NCBI GenBank assembly: GCA_003175915.1
Contig: PSRH01000087.1
Location: 1-10,937, forward strand
DNA length: 10,937 bases
DNA from: Candidatus Melainabacteria bacterium
GTDB lineage: Bacteria > Cyanobacteriota > Vampirovibrionia > Obscuribacterales > Obscuribacteraceae
Direction of reading: 5' to 3'
Under the pieces are notes generated by a model, which ran no database searches, was not told the DNA's origin, and saw nothing but the letters and a program-made list of their open reading frames with translations. The translations under genes and the position numbers were made by a program. Positions 1 to 6,546 of this stretch are shown here, one piece after another; the stretch's first letter is position 1, and the number at the start of each line of letters is the position of its first letter.

Positions 1-43
1 GATTAGAGGGCAAGGCAACAAAATGCTCCTCTTTAGCCTGCCG

Positions 44-52
44 TGCTAGTAT
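44..52 (+). promoter_or_regulatory. Extended -10 box upstream of the TOPRIM gene
   Basis: TGC followed by TAGTAT (47-52) reads as an extended -10 element. A start site near 58 would leave a leader of about 37 bases before the TTG at 95. No good -35 lies 16-18 bases upstream, which extended -10 promoters tolerate. The same TGC-TAnTnT pattern recurs before the genes at 1374 and 9518. This is inferred from pattern only. Confidence 0.35.
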
Positions 53-94
53 CAGCAAAGTTAAAGCGAGCCGACTACTGTACTTCTTTGTCCC

Positions 95-1285
95 TTGGCT
101 GCCCACCATAAAGATGACTCCTGGCCAGTTGCTCAGCGTCTTCTCCTTTTTGAAGAACCCGCTCTTAAGTGGCTTAATCTTAAACGCTGGTTGAAACGCA
201 GTGCTCTTCGACAAGAACTTTTGACGGGTGCTAAGACGGATCAGACGACGCAGTTTGCGCGGCTAGTCGAATCTCAATGGGCGAATAAGCCCACCTCCGA
301 AAAACAGCTGAATCGAACCCTAACAGCCCTTTTTGCTATTGAAGAAAGCAAACGCTTCAAGAAGCGAGCCTTTGAACGTTGGCGGCAGCATTGCGATCAG
401 GAGCTTGGAGCCGGTAAAGAGCTGCCTGCCCCTTTTCAGATGGGACCGGAGGTTGTTGCTTGGATTGAAGTAATCTCGTACTTTTCACCTCCCTGGCGAG
501 TGGTTGCTGAAACTGGCTCAGGTTCTGAGGATCCAAGAGGCAGATTTTTGATCGCCTTGCTTGATCAAATACCGTCTGGCAATGCCAAGACAATTAATTG
601 GCAAGAATTATCGCTCTTCTTTCAAGAGACGCTTAAACAGTGGCGAACCAGGCTACCTGGAAATTTCTTGCCTGATCTTCTCGTTCTCGTTGAAGGAGCT
701 ACCGAGACGATTCTTCTGCCTCTTTTGGCTTTGTGTCTGGGAATCGATTTGAATGCCCTTGGTGCCATGCTGATCCCGGCCGGAGGAGCCAATCAAGTGG
801 CAAAAAAGTACACACAGCTCAAGGAGACAGCAGCAATTCCTATTTTTTGTTTGCTCGATAGCGATGCCGAACAGCAAAAAAACCTGATTGCCAGCCAGCT
901 CAGACCAGAGGATCATTTATACACGCTAAAAGAAGGCGAGATCGAAGATCTGATCCGAATCGACTGCTTCGTACCACTGATCAATCGCTATCTTGCTGCG
1001 GCGCAGTATGGCGCTCTAGGCTTGAAACCCGTTCAAGAGTCTGACTTTGAGCCAAGCTTGTCTCGTACGGCCACCCTGGAAAGGCTGTGGCGAGAGCGCA
1101 ATCTGGGGAAATTCGACAAAGTAGGATTCGCCAAATTCCTTGTCGAGGAATCAAAAGCCGCAGTAAGCGAAGGAGCATCTCAAGCGGTGACAGGGGTGCT
1201 GGCCGGGCACGAGATCACGCCTGATGGGCGCTTGCTCATTAAGACACTGGCCGCTTGCCAATCGAGGGGCGGGCGGGGCTTATGA
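95..1285 (+). CDS. TOPRIM-domain protein, OLD-nuclease-like, function unknown
   Basis: A 396-residue protein whose C-terminal half carries a TOPRIM fold of the kind seen in OLD-family nucleases. The visible signs are a strand ending in LVEGATE with the conserved acidic residue E200, the turn PAGG near 228-231, the DxD pair D255/D257 after a hydrophobic strand, and a following KEGEIEDL segment with more acidic residues (E282, E284, D285). In this family these residues bind Mg2+ for phosphodiester chemistry. Residues 1-190 are mostly helical, basic and Trp-rich, and I do not recognise them. No Walker A motif is present, so this is not a complete OLD ATPase-nuclease, and no ATPase gene lies downstream. 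The frame is closed by a TAA at 62-64, and the only plausible early start is TTG at 95, which has no clear Shine-Dalgarno sequence. An upstream piece lost to a frameshift cannot be excluded. The TOPRIM call is fairly sure; the biological role is not. Confidence 0.75.
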   Translation: MAAHHKDDSWPVAQRLLLFEEPALKWLNLKRWLKRSALRQELLTGAKTDQTTQFARLVESQWANKPTSEKQLNRTLTALFAIEESKRFKKRAFERWRQHCDQELGAGKELPAPFQMGPEVVAWIEVISYFSPPWRVVAETGSGSEDPRGRFLIALLDQIPSGNAKTINWQELSLFFQETLKQWRTRLPGNFLPDLLVLVEGATETILLPLLALCLGIDLNALGAMLIPAGGANQVAKKYTQLKETAAIPIFCLLDSDAEQQKNLIASQLRPEDHLYTLKEGEIEDLIRIDCFVPLINRYLAAAQYGALGLKPVQESDFEPSLSRTATLERLWRERNLGKFDKVGFAKFLVEESKAAVSEGASQAVTGVLAGHEITPDGRLLIKTLAACQSRGGRGL

Positions 1286-1296
1286 CTAAGAAAGAT

Positions 1297-1325
1297 TAGA
1301 CTGAAAGCCTTTACCTTGCTAATCT
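1297..1325 (+). promoter_or_regulatory. Candidate promoter for the membrane-protein gene
   Basis: TAGACT (1297-1302), a 17-base spacer, then TAATCT (1320-1325) preceded by TGC, giving both a fair -35 and an extended -10. A start near 1332 would leave a leader of about 40 bases before the ATG at 1374. It sits between the stop of the TOPRIM gene and the next gene, where a promoter would be expected. Confidence 0.4.
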
Positions 1326-1373
1326 GTCAGGGGAGATCCGGCCAATGCAATACTTGACTGTCAATAAGCTTCG

Positions 1374-1790
1374 ATGAAAGAGAAGAAAAGGTCAGGCAAA
1401 CTAGGTTGGTTGGCCGTCGTCCTTTGGGTGGTGGGTTTTGCCCTGGCCTTCGTCATTGCTCCTGGCAGTCCTTATATCTGGTTGCCTGATGGGCTTCTCC
1501 TTTTAGGATTTTGGCCGTTGCTCATAGCCAACCGCTGTCGATGGCTATGGCTCGTTTTTGGTCTATTCAACACCTTCATCGGCTTTGTGCTTTTGGTGGT
1601 TAGATTTATGCCCGACAGCGAATTTAGTTTCGATCCAAAAGTGCTGGCGACCAAAACCCATCTAGGTCAGTATCATGAACCGTTTACCTGGATGATACTG
1701 GGCATTATTTCGGCGGTTGTTGGGGCGGCACTTATCCTTATCGGCCTGGTACGCTGGATGGTCAGTAAAAGTAAAAAGGTAAAGGCGTAG
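1374..1790 (+). CDS. Small four-helix membrane protein, unknown function
   Basis: A 138-residue integral membrane protein with a basic N-terminus (MKEKKRSGK), four hydrophobic segments at about 10-29, 32-52, 57-78 and 104-130, and a lysine-rich tail (SKSKKVKA). The positive-inside rule puts both termini in the cytoplasm. The only sizeable soluble part is the loop at about 79-103, which would then be outside, as it follows the third helix. No enzyme motif or known family signature is visible. The ATG at 1374 has no strong Shine-Dalgarno sequence but is the first in-frame start after a candidate promoter. The stop lies 11 bp from the end of the convergent TPR-like gene, so the two transcripts must terminate across each other. 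Confidence 0.7.
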   Translation: MKEKKRSGKLGWLAVVLWVVGFALAFVIAPGSPYIWLPDGLLLLGFWPLLIANRCRWLWLVFGLFNTFIGFVLLVVRFMPDSEFSFDPKVLATKTHLGQYHEPFTWMILGIISAVVGAALILIGLVRWMVSKSKKVKA

Positions 1791-1801
1791 CTTTAGAGAC
1801 G

Positions 1802-2413
1802 CTATTCTTGGTTCTTCTTCTCGTCGGACTTCTCCTCACTGTTAGGATGGGCGCCTCCCAGGGCTACCTTGGTTGAACCGTCCTCAGGCAGGAGCACGCG
1901 GTTGAGAAATTTCGGCACACTTTCCATGCGCTTAGGCTGGGTGCCGGTCAGATTCACGACATGCTGGAGCCCTTGCATAGCCTGGTCGGGAAATTCCGAT
2001 TTTTTAAAGACAAAGAGCCACTGTTTGACCAGGAAATTGAAGAGGATAGGGTCCTTTTCGTGTTGCTTCATGAGCTTCTTTTCCAGGGCTTCGGCGTAGA
2101 GGATTCGGCCATCCATATCCAGTGGCGCCATTTCCACCGAACGTTGCAAAACTGTAATGGCTCGATCTAAATTGCCCATGCGCAAAGACTGTTCACCTTC
2201 TAAACGTAAGGCATTGGGACCGGCCACGCCAAGCTCCAAAAATTGATCCGAGCTGACGATCGTTCCGTTTGTCTTGCCTACTCCTGAGGTGTCCATGATG
2301 AAATCCTCGGATTTAGAAAACGCCGGCAACCCGGAAGCCAAGAGCAAAGCGGTTGCCACAGTCAATAACTGGCATCGCTCACTTAAGTGAAAGGCCGGGC
2401 GGTAGGCAATCAT
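1802..2413 (-). CDS. Exported TPR-like protein
   Basis: A 203-residue protein with an N-terminal signal sequence: a short polar start, a hydrophobic core at about 16-29 and a likely cleavage near A31-F-S33. It is therefore probably periplasmic or secreted; no lipobox cysteine sits at the cleavage site. Residues 66-99 match the TPR pattern, with Leu, Gly, Ala and Pro at the usual spacing (LRMGNLDRAITVLQRSVEMAP), and residues 100-155 look like further helical repeats that are degenerate. The tail (190-203) is rich in Glu and Lys. The ATG at 2413 is preceded by AAGGAG at good spacing, which favours it over a TTG at 2440. It lies 54 bp downstream of rpe on the same strand and may share its transcript. 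TPRs usually bind proteins; the partner is unknown. Confidence 0.75.
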   Translation of the reverse strand: MIAYRPAFHLSERCQLLTVATALLLASGLPAFSKSEDFIMDTSGVGKTNGTIVSSDQFLELGVAGPNALRLEGEQSLRMGNLDRAITVLQRSVEMAPLDMDGRILYAEALEKKLMKQHEKDPILFNFLVKQWLFVFKKSEFPDQAMQGLQHVVNLTGTQPKRMESVPKFLNRVLLPEDGSTKVALGGAHPNSEEKSDEKKNQE

Positions 2414-2467
2414 TGAAATCTCCTTTTGAGTGTATGGCAAAAAGGCATATAAGCGAGGGCTCGTTTC

Positions 2468-3151
2468 CTATTTAGTGGATATCTTTGTCCTTGGTGCTTC
2501 GGCTCCGCGCAAGTCGGCGATAGCCTTTCCTATATCTTTTGATCCATAAATGCTGCTGCCAGCCACCAAAACATTAGCACCAGCGGCAGTGACAATTTTA
2601 GCGGTTTCTGGATTGATGCCACCGTCAACAGAAATATGGATATCAGGTTTGCCAGCCCGATCAAACATCTGACGCACCGCCGTTATTTTCGGCACAACTT
2701 CGGCGATGAATTTTTGACCTCCGAAGCCGGGATTGACGGTCATGATCAGCACGAGATCAACGTCTTCGATGACGTAGGCAAGAGCTTCAGGAGGAGTGGC
2801 AGGATTAAGGGCGACGCCGGCCTTTTTCCCTATCGATCGGATATGCGCCAGGGTGCGTTGTAGATGTCTGCAAGCTTCGGCGTGCACGGTAATAAAGGTT
2901 GAACCGGCTTCAGCAAAATCTTCCAGATATTGGTCCGGTCGGCTGATCATCAAGTGCACATCGAGAGGCACCTTGGCCATTTTGCTCAGGCTCTTAACTA
3001 CCGGGGCCCCAATCGTTAAGTTTGGTACGAAGTGTCCATCCATAACGTCCACGTGAATCCAGTCGGCAGACGCAGCTTCCGCCCGTTCGATTTCGCTTCC
3101 GAGCCTGGAAAAATCTGCGGATAAAATGGATGGTGCAATAACTAAAGTCAT
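2468..3151 (-). CDS. rpe: Ribulose-phosphate 3-epimerase
   Basis: Interconverts D-ribulose 5-phosphate and D-xylulose 5-phosphate (EC 5.1.3.1) in the cytosolic pentose phosphate or Calvin cycle. The TIM-barrel signatures are all present: PSILSADF at 7-14, HVDVMDGHFVPN at 33-44, DVHLM at 64-68, the NPGFGGQKF phosphate loop at 140-148, VDGGIN at 175-180 and GSSIYG near the end. The metal and acid/base residues expected for the family (H33, D35, H66, D176) are all in place. The chosen ATG gives 227 residues, close to the usual 215-225. A longer version from TTG at 3178 is unlikely because that codon sits at or before the predicted transcription start. The last 15 residues are a charged tail beyond the barrel. 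It leads a probable two-gene unit with the TPR-like gene and is divergent from the acyl-CoA dehydrogenase-like gene. No other pentose-phosphate gene is present here. Confidence 0.97.
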   Translation of the reverse strand: MTLVIAPSILSADFSRLGSEIERAEAASADWIHVDVMDGHFVPNLTIGAPVVKSLSKMAKVPLDVHLMISRPDQYLEDFAEAGSTFITVHAEACRHLQRTLAHIRSIGKKAGVALNPATPPEALAYVIEDVDLVLIMTVNPGFGGQKFIAEVVPKITAVRQMFDRAGKPDIHISVDGGINPETAKIVTAAGANVLVAGSSIYGSKDIGKAIADLRGAEAPRTKISTK

Positions 3152-3180
3152 CGGATTGCGAGGCGCGATCAACTTCAATT

Positions 3181-3209
3181 ATCATGACTACCAAGCAATT
3201 CCGGGTCAA
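3181..3209 (-). promoter_or_regulatory. Promoter for rpe
   Basis: On the minus strand TTGACC (3209-3204) and CATGAT (3186-3181) are separated by exactly 17 bases. The -35 matches consensus at five of six positions and the -10 at four of six. Transcription would begin near 3174, about 23 bases before the ATG at 3151, which argues against the upstream TTG at 3178 as the start. Confidence 0.55.
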
Positions 3210-3325
3210 GTGAAAGTCTTGAGGGTTCGACTTTTAGCTATGAAGTTCTTTTTAAACGAAGATGGAAATCAAATTGAAACCCGGTAGGGCGCTCCACTAG
3301 AGTGCCCGCATTTACCCACGTCAAA

Positions 3326-4501
3326 ATGAGAAACATTAGCCAAGCAAATGCCTTCAATCTTACCCCGACGCAAGTCGAATACCAGAAATTGGCTTGCGAA
3401 TTTGCTTCTCGCGAATTGACTGGACAGTCCGCAAAGTTCGATCGTGATGCGGCGGCACCATCTGATTTGCTCAAACGCATGGCGGCAGCCGGTCTCACGA
3501 ACGTGCGTCTGCCGGAAGCCTTCGGCGGTTTGAACTTGAATACCTTTGAAGCCTGTTTGATCGCCGAAGAGCTAGCTTGTGGCTGCAGCGGTGTTGCTGG
3601 CATTAGCGAAGCTTCGGAAATGGCGATTATGCCGGTTATTCAATTCGGATCTCAGGCACAGAAACAAACCCTGCTCACTCATTTGGCAGGCCAGCCAGCT
3701 TTCGCCGGGCTTGCCTTGAGCTTTTTCGAGGCTGCTGGCGCGCCACTGAAAGCGGTGCGGGAGGCGAATCACTATGTTCTCAGTGGTATCGCAGACAGAG
3801 TCGCTAACGGATCTCTGTCCCAATGGCTTCTGGTCGAAGCCGAGATTGTTGAGGCGAATCACGCCAAAACGGAGGTCACTGGAGGCAATTGGGCTGTCTT
3901 TTGCCTGCCCAGCGACTGTGCCGGCGTCAAAGCGACCGCCGGTGCGCCTTTACTCGGGCGCCGTGCTTCAGACATTGCCTCGATCGAGTGCGACAAGGTC
4001 AAGCTTTCAGAAGACTATCGTCTTACCAGGGGCGACGAGCGCGGCCCTTTTGTGGCTGAGCTTAAGCGCTTAAACTTTCCGCTTATTGCCGTCGGTTCTG
4101 TGGGTGTGGCTAGAGCGGCGTTGGCTCATGCGACGAACTACGCTCGGCAAAGGCAGACCTTTGGCAAACCGATTATTGAGCATCAGGTTGTCGCTTTCAT
4201 GCTGGCTGATATGGCTCGAGCGATCGAGGCAGCCAGACTCTTAGCCTGGCGGGCGGCGAAGGCTTGTGATGCAGGATTGGAAAACGAAGCCCTGGCAATT
4301 GCCGCTTTAGCTTATGCGCAGGAAGTGGTGATGAATGTTACTACTGATGCCGTGCAGATTTTTGGGGCTTACGGCTATAGCAAAGAATATCCGGTCGAGA
4401 AACTCATGCGTGACGCTAAGACATATCAGATCTTTGCTGGTACCGCTGAAGCTGCCAAAGGAGAACTGGGGCGGGGCCTACTCACTAAGAGCATTGATTG
4501 A
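3326..4501 (+). CDS. Divergent acyl-CoA dehydrogenase-like flavoprotein, catalytic Glu absent
   Basis: A full-length acyl-CoA dehydrogenase fold of 391 residues: the helical N-domain to about 120, the beta middle domain at 125-235 and the helical C-domain at 240-380. The C-domain is well conserved, including RQTFGKPIIEHQ (FAD/dimer contact Arg276), DAVQIFGAYGY and PVEKLMRDAKTYQIFAGT. In medium- and short-chain enzymes the last motif reads YEGT, and its Glu abstracts the alpha proton; here it is Ala371. The helix-G position that supplies the base in isovaleryl- and long-chain enzymes appears to be Asn250, so neither usual base is visible. The middle domain is also unusual: the TEPxAGSD flavin/substrate motif and the WITNG motif are replaced (LSFFEAAGAP, RVANGS). 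It may use another base, act on a different substrate, or be non-catalytic. The ATG at 3326 is chosen over GTG at 3302; neither has a clear ribosome site. It is probably co-transcribed with the small gene 10 bp downstream. Confidence 0.88.
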   Translation: MRNISQANAFNLTPTQVEYQKLACEFASRELTGQSAKFDRDAAAPSDLLKRMAAAGLTNVRLPEAFGGLNLNTFEACLIAEELACGCSGVAGISEASEMAIMPVIQFGSQAQKQTLLTHLAGQPAFAGLALSFFEAAGAPLKAVREANHYVLSGIADRVANGSLSQWLLVEAEIVEANHAKTEVTGGNWAVFCLPSDCAGVKATAGAPLLGRRASDIASIECDKVKLSEDYRLTRGDERGPFVAELKRLNFPLIAVGSVGVARAALAHATNYARQRQTFGKPIIEHQVVAFMLADMARAIEAARLLAWRAAKACDAGLENEALAIAALAYAQEVVMNVTTDAVQIFGAYGYSKEYPVEKLMRDAKTYQIFAGTAEAAKGELGRGLLTKSID

Positions 4502-4511
4502 CGGTAAGACG

Positions 4512-4733
4512 ATGCCGACAAAGATCAACAAAGGCACTTTGCTCATAGTAAAATCACCGCCTTATTACAAAGACGAATATTTCTACGAAGTAACCTCCGC
4601 CGGAGACAAAGTAATTAAAGCCAATTTGTGGCGGTCACCCAAGGTAAGAAAGTCGTGGAATGCAACTGAGTTTCAGCTCTTAATCAAAATGGGCCTAGTG
4701 CGTCTTGCTCAGGAAGGGGAATTGCCAGAATGA
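4512..4733 (+). CDS. 73-residue basic protein, unknown, paired with the dehydrogenase-like gene
   Basis: A short, Lys-rich soluble protein (MPTKINKGTLLIVKSPPYY...). Alternating hydrophobic residues over about 8-45 suggest a small beta barrel, perhaps SH3-like, and residues 50-66 look like one helix (NATEFQLLIKMGLVRLA). I recognise no family. The ATG follows the dehydrogenase stop by 10 bases with a GGTAAG stretch as a weak ribosome site, which supports translation from a shared message. The frame stays open upstream inside the dehydrogenase gene, but that extension would overlap a conserved coding region and is not credible. Its stop is 3 bp from the stop of the convergent zinc-ribbon gene. 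Confidence 0.65.
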   Translation: MPTKINKGTLLIVKSPPYYKDEYFYEVTSAGDKVIKANLWRSPKVRKSWNATEFQLLIKMGLVRLAQEGELPE

Positions 4734-4736
4734 GCC

Positions 4737-5192
4737 TCACTTCCACCGCCTCGCTTTCTTTGGCTTTGCATGTGGCTGCGGCTCTTTGCTTTTCCAAAAT
4801 TTGGCGGCGTTGTCGGCAAACTGCCCTAATTGAGGCACGTAGATCTTGGGAAGAGGCTGAAGTATGGGAGCAACCAGGTGATTGACTTTGCCTGGGAAAA
4901 GAGCCTGCAGCGTCACTCTTACGGCGCAGAAGAAGAGGGCGCCGGCGACAAAGCCATAAAATACAGTCTGGGACAAAGTTCTGATCCCTCTGCGAAAACG
5001 AAGCGCGCGTCTTTTGCTGCGGGTTTGAGCGGACTGCTGGTCCGACATCCGTTTGGTCGTGTCGGCGTGGCGGACGCCGCTTTTGATTCCGCCCATTTTA
5101 TTGAGAGCTGCGATTGTTTGCCGACCACAAACAACGCAGAACTTTAGTCCAAAGTTGAGAGTAGCACCACAGTAGGAGCAGGAGGCAGCCAT
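4737..5192 (-). CDS. Zinc-ribbon protein with one transmembrane helix
   Basis: A 151-residue protein that opens with a compact zinc ribbon, C5-x2-C8 and C19-x2-C22, similar to the DUF-type ribbons found at the N-termini of many bacterial membrane proteins. A strongly basic stretch (about 58-71) precedes a single hydrophobic segment at about 75-98. A Pro-rich region and a Lys/Arg-rich tail (KPKKARRWK) follow. The basic flank puts the ribbon in the cytoplasm and the C-terminal third outside. The start is fixed by the ribbon, which begins at residue 5; no strong Shine-Dalgarno sequence is visible. It is last in the minus-strand series that begins with the metallopeptidase, though a 118-bp gap separates it from the coiled-coil gene. 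Its function is unknown; the ribbon may hold a protein partner rather than nucleic acid. Confidence 0.72.
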   Translation of the reverse strand: MAASCSYCGATLNFGLKFCVVCGRQTIAALNKMGGIKSGVRHADTTKRMSDQQSAQTRSKRRALRFRRGIRTLSQTVFYGFVAGALFFCAVRVTLQALFPGKVNHLVAPILQPLPKIYVPQLGQFADNAAKFWKSKEPQPHAKPKKARRWK

Positions 5193-5310
5193 CTGGTCTA
5201 TGTTTAACGAGTCGCTTCAGGTGCTTTTATGATTTCATGCTGTTCCTGGCTTTGAGGATGAAAGAACTTGACTGAGAAATTGCTTTAATCTCTCAACCAT
5301 TGACCGAACT

Positions 5311-5520
5311 CTAATCTGAAACATAGCGATTAAGCATGTCAGTGATTGACTGGCGGTCATGAGCAAGGGTTTGTTGTTTGCCGTTGAGCTGGAGGATTCG
5401 TTCCTTCAGATCACCCACTTGCTGCTCAATCACCTTTATCTCCTCATTGATTTCAGTCTCAGTGAGAGTGAGGGCTTCAGTAAGGGTCGCGAAAGCTTTT
5501 TCTAGCTCGCCTTCTGCCAT
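5311..5520 (-). CDS. Small coiled-coil protein, unknown function
   Basis: A 69-residue acidic protein that is almost entirely heptad-like: Leu, Ile and Val recur at a/d spacing from about 5 to 63, with Glu, Lys and Gln between them (TLTEALTLTETEINEEIKVI). It has no signal peptide or cysteine. It probably forms a homodimeric or trimeric coiled coil, or pairs with a helix of another protein. An AAAGGAAG ribosome site 7 bases before the ATG is one of the best in the window, which supports a real gene despite the small size. It lies 107 bp downstream of cysE. The C-terminus of CysE also has a short heptad-like segment, so an interaction is conceivable but unsupported. Confidence 0.7.
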   Translation of the reverse strand: MAEGELEKAFATLTEALTLTETEINEEIKVIEQQVGDLKERILQLNGKQQTLAHDRQSITDMLNRYVSD

Positions 5521-5555
5521 GCTAGCTTCCTTTCAAAGAGGGGAGTCAACGTCAA

Positions 5556-5586
5556 TTTATACTGCCGGAAGCTTGAACCAGGCAGT
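5556..5586 (-). promoter_or_regulatory. -10-like box abutting an inverted repeat, upstream of the coiled-coil gene
   Basis: On the minus strand TATAAA (5561-5556) would start transcription near 5549, about 30 bases before the coiled-coil ATG. Directly upstream lies a six-base inverted repeat, ACTGCC (5561-5566) and GGCAGT (5581-5586), covering the place of a -35, which itself is poor. The arrangement could be an operator or activator site. A cysE terminator is less likely because no T-run follows the repeat. Confidence 0.3.
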
Positions 5587-5627
5587 ACCTGATGGCTTCA
5601 TTTTACCCCGTTGGGACAACTAGTCAG

Positions 5628-6443
5628 TCATATTCCTGTGCCGTTCAAAAATTTCTCCACGGCATCGGGCCCAGGTTCTTGGACGGGGGCGATGAATTCA
5701 GGCGTGGGGGTGGGCTTTTGACCCAGCTGACCTTGTGTTTCAGCAAAGACTAGCTGGCGTAGGCTTTGCACTTCTTTCTCCAGGGACTGGATATGGGTGT
5801 AAAGGCTCTTGATAGCCATGGCCTCCATGTCCGTGGTCTCAGGTTCGACCTTTTGTCCGTCCTGGTAGATTATCCGCCCAGGTGTGCCGACCACTACCGA
5901 ATTGGGGGGCACATCCTTAAGAACAATGGAACCGGAGGCGATACGAGCGTGATCGCCAACCCTGACATCACCCTGCACTTCCGCCCCGCTGCCTACCACG
6001 ACGCCCTTTCCCAGGGTCGGATGGCGCTTTTTGCCGCGCGTGGCGGCTCCCATGCGGGCGGCTATACCTGTGCCTAAAGTGACTCCCTGATAAATAACGC
6101 AATCGTCGCCCACGATGGCCGTTTCCCCAATGACAACTCCCATGCCGTGATCGATAAACACCCGGCGGCCCAAGGTAGCCCCCGGGTGGATCTCAATGCC
6201 CGTATAAAGCCGGCCAAGGTGGGAGATGAAGCGGGCTAAGAGAATCTGTTTCCTCAGCCAGAGCCAGTGAGCAATACTGTGCAGGGCAACGGCATGAAAG
6301 CCGGGGTAGCAAAGGATGACTTCCAGCCGGGTACGGGCTGCCGGATCCTTGGCCAGAATCGTGTCTATTAGTTCGTTCCACATGCTTTTTGTTGTCTTAG
6401 CGGGGTGAAAAGCCAGGACCCTGGGGTTATTTTGCTCAACCAT
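5628..6443 (-). CDS. cysE: Serine O-acetyltransferase
   Basis: Transfers acetyl from acetyl-CoA to L-serine, giving O-acetylserine, the first committed step of cysteine synthesis in the cytosol (EC 2.3.1.30). After a helical N-domain (22-75, with DPAARTRLEVILCYPGFHA typical of the short bacterial form) comes a left-handed beta helix built of hexapeptide turns (about 84-190). The catalytic pair D98/H99 lies in IDHGMGVVIGET, and the conserved KRHPT loop holds H141. Two oddities are visible. The loop between the TG of VTLGTG and GKKRHPT carries about seven extra residues (IAARMGAATR) compared with the usual form. The C-terminus also runs some 75 residues past the beta helix, with a heptad-like segment at 205-230 and a Pro-rich tail. 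The ATG at 6443 is taken because a GGA lies a few bases upstream; ATG at 6383 would still keep the whole core. No cysK lies nearby. Confidence 0.95.
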   Translation of the reverse strand: MVEQNNPRVLAFHPAKTTKSMWNELIDTILAKDPAARTRLEVILCYPGFHAVALHSIAHWLWLRKQILLARFISHLGRLYTGIEIHPGATLGRRVFIDHGMGVVIGETAIVGDDCVIYQGVTLGTGIAARMGAATRGKKRHPTLGKGVVVGSGAEVQGDVRVGDHARIASGSIVLKDVPPNSVVVGTPGRIIYQDGQKVEPETTDMEAMAIKSLYTHIQSLEKEVQSLRQLVFAETQGQLGQKPTPTPEFIAPVQEPGPDAVEKFLNGTGI

Positions 6444-6546
6444 TTTCCATATTAATGCAACGAAGGAGACGGGCCCGCCAATCGGGCGAAATTGGCAAGA
6501 AAAGAATTCTTCGCCAGGGTTAAGGGGCTAACAACAACAGGCTCGC

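Noticed and set aside
4335..4511. Upstream extension of the 73-residue protein to a start inside the dehydrogenase-like gene
   Set aside because: It would read a second frame through the conserved C-domain of that gene; the ATG at 4512 fits the operon spacing.
6473..6487. GCCCG/CGGGC inverted repeat between fabF and cysE as a terminator
   Set aside because: The stem is only five pairs and no T-run follows on either strand.
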